A DNA stretch of 64,000 nt from Cadophora sp. MPI-SDFR-AT-0126. Its lineage: Eukaryota; Ascomycota; Leotiomycetes; Helotiales; Ploettnerulaceae. Made by a program: the position numbers and the translations under genes. The notes beneath the pieces are model-generated. The model was not told the DNA's origin. It ran no database searches and saw only the letters and a program-made list of their open reading frames with translations. Shown here one piece after another: positions 34,505 to 47,185 of the stretch. Every line of letters starts with the position of its first letter. Position 1 is the first letter of the stretch. The DNA is taken from NCBI GenBank assembly GCA_020747065.1, contig JAGMVK010000006.1:1-64000 (forward strand). Direction: 5' to 3'.

Positions 34505-35321
34505 ATGGTCTGCCAGGACCGTGACAAAGAATGTCTGGGTTCCACAGTCAAAACGTAACATCAAACTCACTTTCATGCTTTGATAATCAACTTCATATCC
34601 CCAACGCTCAAACAATGCACAAGACAAGGCCCCCGCCCCACCCCCCAATTGAGCTCCACGAGTCCATGGCAAGCACCGAGACCCGAGACTTGCAACATGT
34701 CTCGCTAGCGTGAGCTTTACCGAAACCCGACAACTTTGCTTCATGGGGCGCTCGCTTATGACGGTTTCAGCAAGGATTGTTTCCAACAACATCCTCGAAT
34801 AACTTTTCTCAGCAGCATGAAGAAGAGAGAGGAAATGTACCTTCCGTACTTAGTCGCTGGTGAATCTGATGCCGCCAAGCTTTCTGGAGCTTTCTCCTGT
34901 GCAAGGGCAAATGACCCAATCAGGAAACTGGGAATCGAAGAATTATACCGTTTCAAGTAAAGCCTTCTTTCGCTCTTGGCGTAACTGTTACCTTTGATAC
35001 GAAGTAGAGGGTGGAATGTTGGCTCGCTTATGGTTTGGTCCATCTCTGCTGTCTACTTTGGTATATGCCCGAATAATCTGACCTTTTTTGTCTGTGCGTA
35101 GTACTAGAAGATTCCACTTTGCAGGGGAAATCAACCAATGAGCCAATCCGCTTTATTCTTTTCCGTCTGTAACTAGTAAAAATCTGGGTTATGTAGCACA
35201 AACCGAAAAGGTTAGATTATTGCCCTTGATACGAAGTATGTACGTATAATCACCGCCAGATTGGTTAATTCGCTCGGCTTTTTTAGAACCATACAAACCC
35301 GTCATACAAAACCCAACATTT
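34505..35321. other. Intergenic region, no supported gene
   Basis: Short overlapping frames on both strands show no family signature. Two small repeats of TTTGATACGAAGTA occur near 34993 and 35227. Confidence 0.4.
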
Positions 35322-36133
35322 TCAAGCCATCTGGCACAACTTCCCAGTGTTTAAGTTGTAATCCCAAGCATTACTTCCCACTCCAGTCAGGACAAATAAA
35401 CTATTAGTAGGATCATACTTCTTCTTAATCTCAAACAGTCGATTGCAACTATCGTCATAATACGCTTTCTTGAAATTGACGTTATAAGGGTTCCCTTTAT
35501 TCATGTACGATCCCATCTCGGGCGCCCATTCCTCCTATATCACTTCCAAAACTTCATTCACTCACTTAACGGACGAGTCCAAGGTCGTCTTTGGGTCTAC
35601 CGCAGGGTTGATAGATGATCCGAGGACAATCATGTGGATGTAGGCTGTCCGCCAAGATGAAAGCAAAGCACCTCGCATCGATACAAGGACGTTTGCTGTC
35701 CCCTTGCCACTCTGCATGCCGATCACTATTGTTGCACCAGCAGTCGGATCTTGGCATTGGAGGATGCGCTGGAGATACGAGACTATTTGAGACTGGGTGA
35801 CGTTATTGGTCAATTGATCTCGTCCGAGGAGACGGCTGGACGCACATGCCGAATTCCTTGAAACCTACGAAGATATATTATCGTCTCCATTAAAGCGACT
35901 CTCTAATAAGAAGTTCCGAAAAGGTAGTACAGTCAATGCGATATTGGCCGACGCCGCGCACCAAGAGCTCGCTTCAACCGTTCCAAATAATACCTGGGGC
36001 AGCAAATCCCTCGTGCTGAATGACGAAGATAGTGCTAAGAGAGTCAAACCTCGTGGCGGGGGCCGCGTAATCTCCTCTGGGGAAGGGTTGCGAATCATCG
36101 GCGAAAGGAACGATGCTGCCGAAGCTTCGTAGA
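35322..36133 (-). pseudogene. C-terminal part of an FAD-linked (berberine-bridge-type) oxidase
   Basis: The last 65 codons read GSYMNKGNPYNVNFKKAYYD, then RLFEIKKKYDPTNSLFV and GVGSNAWDY. This is the BBE C-terminal motif (sYlNe...n..W...fwG..y.rL..iK.kyDP...F.). Upstream in the same frame lie TNNVTQSQIVSYLQRILQ and ANVLVSMRGALL, separated by TAA and TAG codons (35562-35564 and about 35535). A frame change is needed near 35830 to join RLLGRD and the earlier block. The N-terminal FAD-binding domain is absent. Such oxidases are secreted flavoproteins common in fungal metabolite clusters. Confidence 0.7.
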
Positions 36134-38036
36134 GAGGCGAATATTACTGGAAATATATTGAAGTACTTGGCTGTGAGCGGGATAATAGTAAAATCAAAAA
36201 CCTAAGTTTGTGTTCCTTATAGCAAGAGAGTTTCTCGCATCCAAAGCCCATCGATGTTTGGCAGACTGCAGAAACTTCTCCTGCGTGATTTATTCCTCAT
36301 GCTCCCACTATGTTGGCTGGCGGCTCCTCTGAATATTCGGTGATCTATATTTTGGGGAGCTGGCAGCAGTTTATACCCTATAAACAATAAGACCATGATG
36401 TTTTGTAGTGAATATAGAGTTTATGTGACATGTCGTTGTGCCACGATTCCAAGCGAAGTCAAGAAGCGGTGGATGAAATTGAATAAGGTGTCTGATCAAA
36501 CATTTCTTCAGCCAAGGTAAAAGGCTATGGAGAAAGATGTGTATTTAGCCCATTTGAAACTCTTGGAGCATTCCAGCAGGAAACTTTCCGAGAAGAATGG
36601 CTGAAGAGACGGTTCTTTGACAAAGCACAGATTTAATGGCTACTGCGGGGCTTGGTCGGCCTCACACAGCAGTGACTTAATACTGAATACATATCTTCAA
36701 CTCACTCACTTTTAAATTAGGATGTTTAAATAAAGATCTGGCTCCACGAATATTTCTGTGTTTCAACGGCTTAGGCGTGGATTCGAAACTTCAAAGTGAT
36801 TTCAGATATGATGAGAATTAGTTTTTTGCATATGTATTGTTAGAGAGTCACATTCAGGGAAATCGAACGGAACGGACAGAGAACGACAAAGGAATAAAAC
36901 ACATGAATAATGTTCTGTGCTAAATGTATTTGTAAACTGTAATTATATATATAAGAAGACTAAGGGTGAAATAGATGCTCGAATATGCAGCGAGTAATGC
37001 ATTCTTAGAGTCACGTCTGTAGATTGGAGCGTCCGAGTAACATGATTCTAGAAGCGGGGTCATAAGTAAGCGGTTGCTAGTAGTTTCTGGTTTCCGGGAA
37101 TGAGTTCTATTGGCGTGCCTCCTATTTAGTTTAAGATACGTATAATCTTATAATGAACTTTCAAAGCGGTAATCGTGGTAGAAACGGAGACTTTCCGCTT
37201 TAGAGTGAAAATGATGAAAACTTTATGTTAAATCACAATTTAGAATAGAGATAAAAGAGTTTAGGATATGTGTACTTTTGATAGCTATTATACGTTTGCA
37301 GCCTAGCTATCAGCGAGTGACGTCAAGCGGGTGATACCCGAAGGTAAGGTTCTGCTTATTATAGGTACTGTCCATCGAGTTAGCCGGTGATCTATCTGCT
37401 TTTGCATACCTTGGACTAATAGACAGACACTTTGTCGTTCACGTGACAAGGGCCTCTAGAATGGAAAGTGGCATTGATGCATATAATTTATATCTTAAAT
37501 ACGAGGCACAGACTCGGTCGTATTAAGATCAAAAGAATACCAAATCCAGATGATTAAAGCAGCTTGAAGGTTCGGGTTAACCTTAACCCCTACCCCGACC
37601 GGTAATACCCTCCGTACTCATCGAGCCCTTAGTACCCCCTTCAATCGCCTGCGAATCACCTGATTCTACTCTCTCCCCTGGATCTGGATAGATGAAAGGA
37701 CCTAGAACACAAACTCGCCTACCCAATTATCTAACTCATAATTAAAGGTCTTTCGCACACTCTCTCAATTCTCTATCCTTAGCTTCGGGCTGAAACTATC
37801 TGATGGGAGTCATACTCAGACACCTTGTGTTCCCGTCGATGCCGAAACATCCTATCCTTCGACCCACCCGAAATTGTGATGCGCATGCTCAGCGGTTGTG
37901 AGATTTCTCAATGGCATTCAAACATTTGAAGGGAATTTTTTTCTTCTTTTTGTTTTAACTGGATGAGCCTTGAACTATTCTTTGTATCTTTGATATGCAC
38001 TCCCTCTATTAAACGATTGGGGTTGTACCTCCTTCC
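36134..38036. other. 1.9-kb region without genes
   Basis: No open frame above chance and no RNA gene are seen. The DNA is moderately AT-rich but not RIP-like throughout. It ends at the stop of the CFEM receptor gene. Confidence 0.5.
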
Positions 38037-39691
38037 TTAATCGTCACTCGAGGGATCGTATCCGTGAACAGATTCGAGTGTTCTCTGTCCAGTGACCGCA
38101 CCCGCTGGTCTTTCCCCCTTGCTCGACGAACCGACCACCTCGGAAGATAGTGTTTGCGAACGGCTGAATTTCTTGGCAAGGGGGCGAAAAGAGAGAAGAC
38201 ACCCACAGACCAGAAGCGTATCAGCCTCGATCATAGACCAAATAAGGATGGTAACATTAGCCCCTGGGCGTGACGAATGTGTTAGTCTATGCGCCTAATC
38301 TAGACTTGAGGGGTTCTTACAGGTAGGATCGTAGGAATGTCGTAAGGTGATCAAATACTTCAAACGAACCATACTTGTAACACAAGCACTAGAATATTAC
38401 GTTAGATTTTGATCTTTTGTTGCAGAAATGCTGTCCTCGTTCAGGAGCCAGCCGATGTTGATTACTTACAATGATCCAAGGCTGAATAACAACATGATAC
38501 TAATCTTTTTGCACAGATTGATCTGTAGCGTGTTCAACCATGGAAGTGGAAGGGCGAAGATGGCCAGATCGTCGAAAATGCTGAGGCCAGCCCCTGCATA
38601 TCCCACAGCGGTAATATTAACACACCGTCCTGGGATACTCCGATCCCATAATGAAGTCAGAGGCCAGCATTGAAATAGCAAGACGAAGGTGAAAGCCACC
38701 CCTCCTGTAATGAGAAAGACGATAAAACCCTTGCAGATGCGATGGAACCTCTCCATTGGAAAAATTCGAATATACAGTAGGAGTACTGCTATCCTCGAAG
38801 AGACTTTGACGGTGGTATACAGTAATTCAAGAGCGTGGAATATCTATCCATATTAGCCGGAAACAACTACTCTCCCCTTCAACATGCCTTTATCAATGTG
38901 GGCCCCTCTTTAGGATTGATATTCCAATAATGTTTGCCAAGCCCCTTTTCACATGCTAACATAATTAAAATTGAATTGTTAATAAATGAAAGGGTGGAGC
39001 CTGTAACTCACCAATTAATTGCAAAACAGTCCCAGTGATATGAACCAGCTTTGCGACAAATGTGAGCTCTCTCAACTTCCATGTATTTTGGGCGGGCGCT
39101 ACACATACAGTTGCAAATATCGATACCCAGTCGTCAATCCATAGCTGGCCGAAGACAATCCATCGTGATACGGGCCGCAAGATCAGAAATACAATTGTAA
39201 TAGAGAATAACACAATTGTAAGGTTCCTGAGAGTGGCACTACGGCTCTCCTGCGGGTAGCCAGCACACAGCTGCTGTCCTGTTTCGGCGGCAACTGAGAT
39301 TGCTTGATTAGTCTTGACTCGACAATCCCTTATCACAGAAGGACAATATGATATCAGGGACGCACCGAGTTGATCTCCAAACGAACACGTTCGTTGGACA
39401 CAAATTGAAAGTTGTGCTTGCAGGGTTGAATTCAAACACAAGCAATTCCTAAAATCGGATGAATCGCAACGTGTGGCCGTAAGTGAGGCGATCGAGCAGT
39501 TCAGCTGTTCAACCTTTGCTTAGAATTGACTTTGAAGTGTGGCAGGAGGTACTTACAGCGCATGGATGTGGTTTTCCGATAGGAACCGTCTCGTTTTTCG
39601 CAGCAGCAGTAGCAGCAGCAGCGGCGGCGGCAGTAACTAAGATAAACAATACGCTGAAAGGGAGGGAGAAGAGCTTCATGTCGGTCTGCAA
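38037..39691 (-). CDS. CFEM-domain PTH11-like seven-helix receptor
   Basis: Six exons on the minus strand. A signal peptide (MKLFSLPFSVLFILVTA) with an Ala-rich run is followed by a CFEM domain. Eight cysteines are visible: HPCALNCS, ATRC, RNCLC, SICVQRTC and SYC. Membrane segments follow, with WIDDWVSIFATV, GLGKHYWNINP, LLLYIRIFP, GRCVNITAVGYAGAGLSIFDD and, after two more introns, ACVTSMVRLKYL and DPT-W. The tail is hydrophilic and Ser-rich. This is the fungal PTH11-type GPCR-like family, which acts in the plasma membrane in surface or nutrient sensing. Start at 39679 (MKLFS) is more likely than 39691 (MQTDM). Intron 3 appears to use a GC donor (AAG|GCATGT). All exons are open, in contrast to the dead genes on both sides. 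Confidence 0.87.
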
Positions 39692-41339
39692 TGTGACATC
39701 GTACCAAAAATGCTGCTTACTTCCCAGAGGAATAAAGGCAGGGGTTTGTTTGCGTGAGAAGCTGGGAGCGATGTCTGTTTGACTTTAGCAGCCGTCTCCT
39801 CTCTCAGGGCATGCTAAGAAAAGGAATCCGAATCATCGTCGTGCGAAGTTCAAGTTCAAATGTGTGTGGGGAAAAAACGCTGAGACCACGTCGTCTGATC
39901 TGTCTGATCTGTCTGATGTGTCTGATCGCCGGAGTCAACACAGCACAGATCCCCTCCCACAATTTCCCCTGAATGAAGCGTGGCGTGGCCAGAACGGTCT
40001 GGGGAGGGAGTCCGCTTGCGGCGTGTTCTTGTGTTCCCCGGAGAGAGCACTCCGCCAGCCCGGCAATCGCCACGGCGCTACAAAAGTACCTACTACTACT
40101 GTATTGACCGTCCTGCCGGCCGCGATACAATACAGTACAGCGGAAGCAAGCCCCGTTGAATTGCTGTTAACGAGCCTTTTAATTTACTAGGAAATTTACA
40201 AAGCATACCAGGGCTTCAAGAGTCTTGTCATGCGCGTCCGCTGTGGCGTTGAGATAATCTATGACTTGACAATCTGTATGTAAACTCTCGTGGGTGGTGG
40301 AATGAATTCTTTAGAGCGAGTGGGGAAATGGGGGAATCTGTCTGTCTGGATTGTTTTGCTTTGGTGCCGGTACTCGAGTAAGAACAGGATGATGGTGACA
40401 GGTGACATCGTGCAGGGGTGGCCATTAGCTCGAGGAATTTGCCGGTAGCTTGGGGTCAGCTCATTGGGGAGAATACGCCCTCTGCAAGGAACTGTCCCAA
40501 AATCCAGGAACTGGGCCGTTCAGTCAATGCCGTTCCCTTGACAGGCGAGACAGGTGTCTTACAAGGGTGTGACCTACTACTGTACTACTTCGAAGTAGTT
40601 CACACTAATAACCACTATGAGTTGTGGCTGATGTTTAAGACATTCCGACATCCACTAGTTTTATTATGTAGGAATGTGAAGTTTCGAAATACGAAGGCAT
40701 CCGTTCATAAATTTAAGTTCCTGGAGCAATTGAGGTTAGCGCATCCATACTTGCTGTCATGAACTTACTTCGTACAGGCATAAACTATTCCGGATTCCAC
40801 GTCTGTGCTTCCTACGCTGGCTTAAACCCAGAACGGGATAAAAGCTGTGAATCCTGAAGTTCTATTCGTTAGAAACCGTTGTTCTTGGTAGAACATTCGA
40901 TAGGTGCACGGACGAGAAATCTGGAATAGTTTGGGCCTGGACGAAGTATGACCAGAGTGCTGGAAAAAACGTAGCAGGATGATCTTGCAAGCCCCCTCCT
41001 GCTGTGTCTCAAAGGCCCCGGTAAGCACTAATACAGTACTCGCGGTTGGGATGAATAAAACCGGGTTCTTGGCCAGAAGCTTAAAGTGTGTTTTGCTCTC
41101 GCAAATTAAGATCGCCTCCACAAAACCTTAACATTCAGCTGTCTGACTGTACTTGTTCCGTGTGTCAAGTGCTGGGGTTGTGTGGCTCCAAAATGCCCCA
41201 GGCAGAACTGAGTTTGAGTTTGTATCGGATACTCGTACTGTAATTTGGGCGGATATCACCATGATGGCCCCGGGAAAGTTAAAATCCTTCGAGAGGGTGT
41301 GGCCGGTAGCCATAATAACCACCACCTGCTTAGTCCATG
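39692..41339. other. Intergenic region at the border of RIP-mutated DNA
   Basis: No gene is supported. A tandem repeat of a TCTGATCTGT-like 10-bp unit lies at about 39893-39927. Composition changes from normal to strongly TA-rich at about 41350-41470, marking the edge of the repeat block. Confidence 0.5.
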
Positions 41340-44300
41340 ACATGATAGTAGTCATAGCCTGTTCCTGGGCTACTGACTTCTATTGTAGCGTGTTATCCCC
41401 GTATAGCTTTCTTGTACTCTTCAGTAGAGCCGCAGCTGACTACTTCTTCTGTAGCCGGTAGACCCCTATAGCGATCTTCTTAAGTATTTGCGGCCCGCTA
41501 ATGTCTTTACTATCCCGCTTCCTCTTCCTAGTAGGTCTAAGCAGCTAGTCAAGCCCTTATAAGTCCTTCTATAGCGTTGAAGCACGCAGATTCCAGCGGA
41601 TAAGGCTATCTCACACGCTCTTAAAGTTAGTATTCTATTAGTTTATATATACTCAGTTAATAGTTCGCGTACTATAGTTTCGCTACTTAGTTATAACCTG
41701 AATGTTAGCCTTAATCTCTTCGGTATCCTCTTCGTTAGCCCTATTATTAACCTTAAAGTACCTAACATTAGCTATAAACTTAGTCTTAATAATACTAACT
41801 GTTATCTACCGCTAATTAGCGATATATAGCCGGGGGATACTTACCCGGGTACACGCCTACTCTATGTACTACGTCAAGCGGTTATTAGCCCAGACTTTAC
41901 TATCCTTCTATAGAAAGTAAGGGGGTATAATAGTATACGGGGTAGACTAGTAAAGGAAGACCTAGCGTAAGGGAATGATATAAACTAAGTAATCTAGTAG
42001 AAGGTCCCTAAGAGCCGCAGGTAAGAACCGGATATTATCCTTGAACTTACCTGTTTACTACTAACCTTTATAGTACATAGTATATAGTATTACTAGCCTA
42101 TGCTTAAGGTAGAGGCTCCGCTACCGCTAGGTATTACGCTAAGTGATAGAGAATAGCTCGCTCTCGCGCAAGGGCTAGCTAGAGCCTATATAAGCGGGGA
42201 TTACCTACCTCTTCAGGAACTCGTCGGCAATAGACTTATACTAATCGATCGCCTTCTCCCGCTAGACCTTAGTACTATCTGCAGCTATATCAAGGAACGA
42301 ATCTCGTAATAGCTTCGAGTCTTAGATAATAGTTAGCAAAGACCTCGCTAGCGGCTTTATTAGCTTAATGTTCTCCTAGTACTAGCTAAAGAACTAACTA
42401 AAGACATCGGCGTCTAAGTTATCCTTTAAAGCCTAAGCACATATCCGCGGGAGGTTCTCGGCCCCGAATATTATAATTATATTATCTATTAAAGTTATAC
42501 GATTATAAGAGTATATATATAGTAGTAACCTTTAAAAACGAGAAATCCCCTCTTTTCTTTTCCTTTTTTAGTTTCTTTCTCCCTTCTTTATTACTTCCCT
42601 TTACTTCTTATATAACTTCAAAGTAGCAGATCTGTTTCTTTTCTTTGAAAAACATCTGGAGAGAGTATGTCGTGTATTTCCCGGTATACTTAGCACGCTG
42701 CGGCTTTAGCTAGTGCATATTGGATATGTACTAGTAAATCGTCTGTTCGCTAATTGTATAAAAGCTAGACTCAGTTGTATAAATATTGTAATAATAGCCC
42801 TGGAGTATCTTAAGACCCTCGATTGCCGGGCTATATAGCAGGGGCACAGGGACGTCCTTAGGCGTAGTAAGCTGGTATTATGTAAACTGCTAGAGTAAGG
42901 CCTTACTCGCTAGGCTAAGGATCTGGTGGACTATTTGCAAGTGTCGGTAGTAAGCTGTCTTAGTCGTTTAAAGGGCCGACTTACACGTGAGGCAAAGCAG
43001 GATTTTATACTGCACTTTGTACTGAAAGCCTACCGCGATAGTACTAGTATTAAGGCATAGCTGCTTTACTTATAAAGGCAGCGCTAGAGGAGGTACTTCT
43101 GAATTAGGGCCGCGCTTTAAGAGGCGTATCCCTGGCGTAAGCGCGAGCTTATAGACCTGGGGTAAGCCTTAGCTCTAAAGATAGCAGTGCTCGCGATAGT
43201 ATTGCTTGTTCTACTATTACTAAAGAGTCGAGAGGTGTAAGTAGAGCTCGAGTAGCTTAAGCTGAAGTCTTGTTAAGTAAGCGTAGTTAATTACGTACGA
43301 AGTTAGTAGTATCCTTATACTATGCCTAGCACCTATAGCTAGTATACTCTTCGGCTCTAAGGTAGAGGATAGTTCGTAGAAGTTAGTTTACTTAACAAGC
43401 TTACTAATATAGCGCTTAGCAATTATAAGAGATACCTAGTGGTATAACGTAAGTGCTATTAGTGATAGGAAGGCTGCTATTATACGCCGGAGTATATTAG
43501 TTACTTAAAGAGAAGATAGATATTTCTTCTTCCTACTAGGATCCTAGAAAAGGAACTCAGGATTTAAGCGGAGGTAAGCTAAGCCGAGTTAATTGTATAA
43601 AAAGTCTATAAATAGCCGGATGTAAATAAGGTACTAATACATAGTAATACTAAGTGTAAGGGGCAAGTAGCGGATAACGTAAAAATAGTGGTTATTTACT
43701 ACCCTTGACTTATTATATTTAAATACGATTATAAGGCGTCTATAGAGGATAAAGACGTTCTGTATTACTTGCTCTGTATTACAGACTCGAATAGCCGTGA
43801 TTTCAGAGCCTCGAGGTAGTAAGTTAGCAGTGAAATAAATTAATGCGAAGATCTTATTAGAAAGCTGGACTCCTAGCTTAAGATATTTAATACACTCGGT
43901 ACTTATCTAATAGCCGCCCTTTACTAAGCTAAGAGCGGGGATCGCCTAAGCCCTCCGCGAGAGGGCTTTATAAGTAAACTTGACTTTATTACTCTTCTCT
44001 TATAAAAAGGACTAGCCTGCGGTTTTACACGTGAATTTATCCTTAACTCTCCGAAGGTTAATAGCTAGAGGCTACTATCTAAGTATAGCCTAAGCTACAC
44101 GCTCTTCAACCTTACTAATAGAGGCCTTATATATATAGGTGAAGTTAAGTAATCGAATTATCCGGTCTCTAATTAAGAAGGATTATCCGTTAGTAGTCTA
44201 GGCTAAATTAGCTCGCGTACTTTCTTTCTTCATAATTGACTTTCTGTAAGCGCGAAGCTTAATTATCTCGCCTATTAAGTGAAACTTACTGCGGCGCAGA

Positions 44301-45675
44301 TAATTTACCTGTATCTGCTTAAGTCGCTCCGTTTAATTAGCGTAGCTATCCCGTGCTAGCTAGGGCTATACTAAAGTCGAATAAGTATATAAAGATAGCG
44401 CGTACTTAAGGAAGAGTAGTCGGCTAATCCAGATTAAAGCTAAGAGTATAAGCGTATAGCTATAAGCTGACTTATACGTAAGCGCTCGCCGGTGAATACT
44501 AAGGATACTAGTGAAATACATAAGGACCGATAGGGCTAGATCACCGGTCGTGCTACGAAAAGTCCAGAAAGCCATCGAGAGCTAAAACAAAGCCTTTGCG
44601 ATCTGAAACTAATTATTTATACTTATATCAGTACTTTTATTTATATCTTCTTCTCTATTATATAAGCTATTATCATTACCACTATTAAGACCACTAGCTT
44701 CTTTATTATTATTACTAAGTAATACCTCCTATAAGAATTGTATCTGACCTGCCTCTTATTCCTGGAATATAATCCTATAGATCTTATCACATAAGGGTTC
44801 GTTCGTCGCCTATACCTAAAAGACGTAGCAAATAAAGCGCTTCTAAATCGCAATATAGCGTGTACGCGTAGTAGCTGTTTATAAGGACTAGAAAGGTACT
44901 AGGCGAAAGTAACGTAAATAGTAAGTCTGGAGCTAGTAGCGTAGGCAGTAGTAGGTGTGATATAAGGTCTCTTTAGCGCGGTCGAACATCTAGTCGATAA
45001 CGTGTATCAGAACTCGCAGCTTCGCCTTATTAGTAGCGAGGCTGATAAATTCTGTACCGGCCTAGTCTCTAAGGATATAGTCGTCGTCTAAGGCAATCGG
45101 CTGCAAGGCGCTAGCGGAAAGAATATCTAGTAGGCGATTAATAAGCCGGATAAGCTATTAGGTTTACTTAAGCCAGAGGGTCGTCTCGTCGTTATTAATA
45201 TAAGAGCAGTTGTCGACCTTATATTCCTCTATTACCGCGATAAAGCAGGCGTCTTCTTCTTCTTCTTAAGCTAGAAGAAGAGGGTCGTCTTCAAGCACTA
45301 GTATCTGACGCACTACTACGCTCGAGGCGTGATTTATATTCGAGGATATATCTTTAAATAAGGCGGAAAAGAGGCTGTTCTATATTATAAGTAGAGTAGT
45401 AAGAGGAAGGAAAGAGCAGACTTTACAGTAAAGGGCTAAGAACATATACTTACCGCGGCTCTCTATATACCTCTTTTATCTTCTTAATATAGTAAGCTAG
45501 CTACTAGGAAATCTAGGGCGATATAAGAATATTATAAGAGTATAAGTTATCCGTAGCGACGAGTAAGAATCCGGCTCCTAGGCTAAGCGAGATAAAGGCG
45601 AGGATCAGCCGGATAAGAGTCTTGCTATAACGCGGCAAAGACGCGTTTTCACTATAAAACGAACGATACCTAGTA
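41340..45675 (-). pseudogene. RIP-mutated OrsD-like gene, copy A
   Basis: Despite heavy mutation, conserved segments can be read on the minus strand in the order expected for fungal OrsD-domain (PF12013) proteins. An N-terminal block contains DETTLWLK, RLLDILSASALQP and DDDYILRD; then come EFISLATNKAKLRVLIHVID and RAKETLYHTYY (about 45260-44900). Next are IWISRLLFLKYALSLYTY (about 44420-44370) and LIGEIIKLRAYRKSIMKKES (about 44250-44170). Stops are TAG/TAA/TGA where Trp or Gln fit. The right border coincides with the insertion point of a pogo element at 45676, so the 5' end may be truncated. OrsD is a protein of the orsellinic-acid cluster; most family members have no known function. Boundaries are approximate. 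Confidence 0.6.
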
Positions 45676-46588
45676 ACGTCCCACCCCCCCATTCCGGCCA
45701 CCCCCGCATTCCGACCACCTCGCTTAACCTCACCGCTTCTTATACTACTCTACTTTAATAATAATCAATTATTTTAATCTTTTATCGATTTTCTTGAAAT
45801 TTAGAGTGATAATTGTTCTTATTATAAAGCTTTAATATACTGAATATAACGTTATATCCGCTCTTAAAGAAGTAGTAAATAGTAAGTCCTTACGGAAGGC
45901 ATTAATTAAGTAGGGTATTCTAAGGTCTACCCTTATAGATCGTAACGTAATAACTTAACTATATAGGGAAGCCGCTAGCTACTTGTAAAAGCTACCTACA
46001 GTAGTAGAAAATCGATTAACTAATTGGATTTTAACTTAAGAGGCTCTTAAGCACGGAGTTACTTACGCGTAGATACAGGTTTTTAGAGAGAGGCTTCTAG
46101 CCCTCTAAGAAGACTACCGGGAGCTTAGAAAACACTAGATAGCATAGTTTTTAGCTTATAATCCTGTTCTAAAGACTAAGAGGTAAATATACGTTGATTT
46201 TATACGTGTTAATAGCGCTTATTCTGAAGTTATTAAGCTATAGTTCTAAAAATTAGAGATTTCGGAAATCAAAGTAATTCCGGCTGCTTAGCGATAGAAT
46301 ATAGACGAGACTAGTATTATAGAAGGCTATAGTCTTAATAGCTATATCGTAGGGAGTACTAAGAAACGTAAGGTTTAAGGGAAATAGCTAGGCTTACGTA
46401 CCTGAACGTTAATTATTAAGTGTATATCTGTAACTAGCTTCTCTACGCTTCCGGCAGTAATTTATAAGGGAAAATCGGTCTAATAATAGTAGTTTCTGTC
46501 TTAATTAGATATATTCAATTAATAGTACTTTATAGCGACTAATAATAGGTAGATAACTGATTAGACAGCTTTGGAGTAGCTAGAAAAG

Positions 46589-46955
46589 TGTTACAACCTG
46601 AGGTTGCAACAGGTGGCATAGCCCTGAGGCTCGGCAGAAGGCACGACCCGCAAGGGGGCCGATACTGCACAGAGAAGCTATAGTCACGTGACGAGTCATA
46701 GGATAAATCATCTGAACTCCTTAAGTTTAAGTAATAATTCAAGTAATTTAAGTAATTTAATATAACAAGAGTTTTATATAAACAAACTATATTTCCTATA
46801 TAAATAGAAGCCTTATACTTAACTTAAATAAAGTATCTTTATACTATACTTAGTAACTAGTAATAGTTATTAGTCTTAATTAGTGATAGCGTCCCTACCT
46901 ACTAATCCACTAACCTTCGCACTCTCGAGCAATACCAGCTTGACCGTACGTTATA
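46589..46955. mobile_element. Solo LTR with 5-bp target duplication AAAAG
   Basis: A 367-bp insertion begins TGTTACAACC and ends GTTATA (GTTACA before mutation), the TG...CA form of an LTR. The host sequence AAAAG is duplicated on both sides (46584-46588 and 46956-46960). It interrupts the pogo transposase frame in the CTAGAAAAG|GTCTTCATCC context seen intact at about 4096. No second LTR or internal region is present, so it is a solo LTR left by recombination. The first 23 bases form a near-perfect palindrome. The first 110 bp are GC-rich and hardly RIP-mutated, unlike the rest. Confidence 0.85.
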
Positions 46956-46963
46956 AAAAGGTC

Positions 46964-47185
46964 TGTAACAACGCAATATTACTAAGTGCAGTATTAAGTA
47001 TAGGAGTAAGAGGGTAGGTAAATAGTAATATTATAGGTCTGGTATAAAGGAAATAAGAAGGTAAGGAGCTCTTATAAGGGGAGCGGTCTTATATATACAC
47101 GAATCTAGTCCAGCTTCTGTCTAGTAATATTCCGGCTAAACCTGAGTACCCCTATTTCCAGTACTTCCGTTACTTTAATATTATA
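46964..47185 (-). repeat. 3' LTR of the Gypsy element
   Basis: This LTR pairs with 54956-55177. They differ by many transitions of RIP type (C/T and G/A), for example CACTTCAACGTTACA in the right copy against TACTTTAATATTATA here. The left copy is more mutated at its outer end. Confidence 0.9.

Noticed and set aside
42530..43520. Zinc-knuckle (CCHC) gag-like remnant on the + strand near 43450
   Set aside because: Cysteine spacing does not fit without assuming several changes, and the strand conflicts with the OrsD-like frame.
45513..45701. 62-codon minus-strand frame across the pogo end
   Set aside because: It crosses the element border and has no family signature; chance frame.
46539..46742. 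67-codon minus-strand frame over the solo LTR
   Set aside because: It lies mainly in the GC-rich LTR patch and crosses the insertion border, so it is not a host gene.
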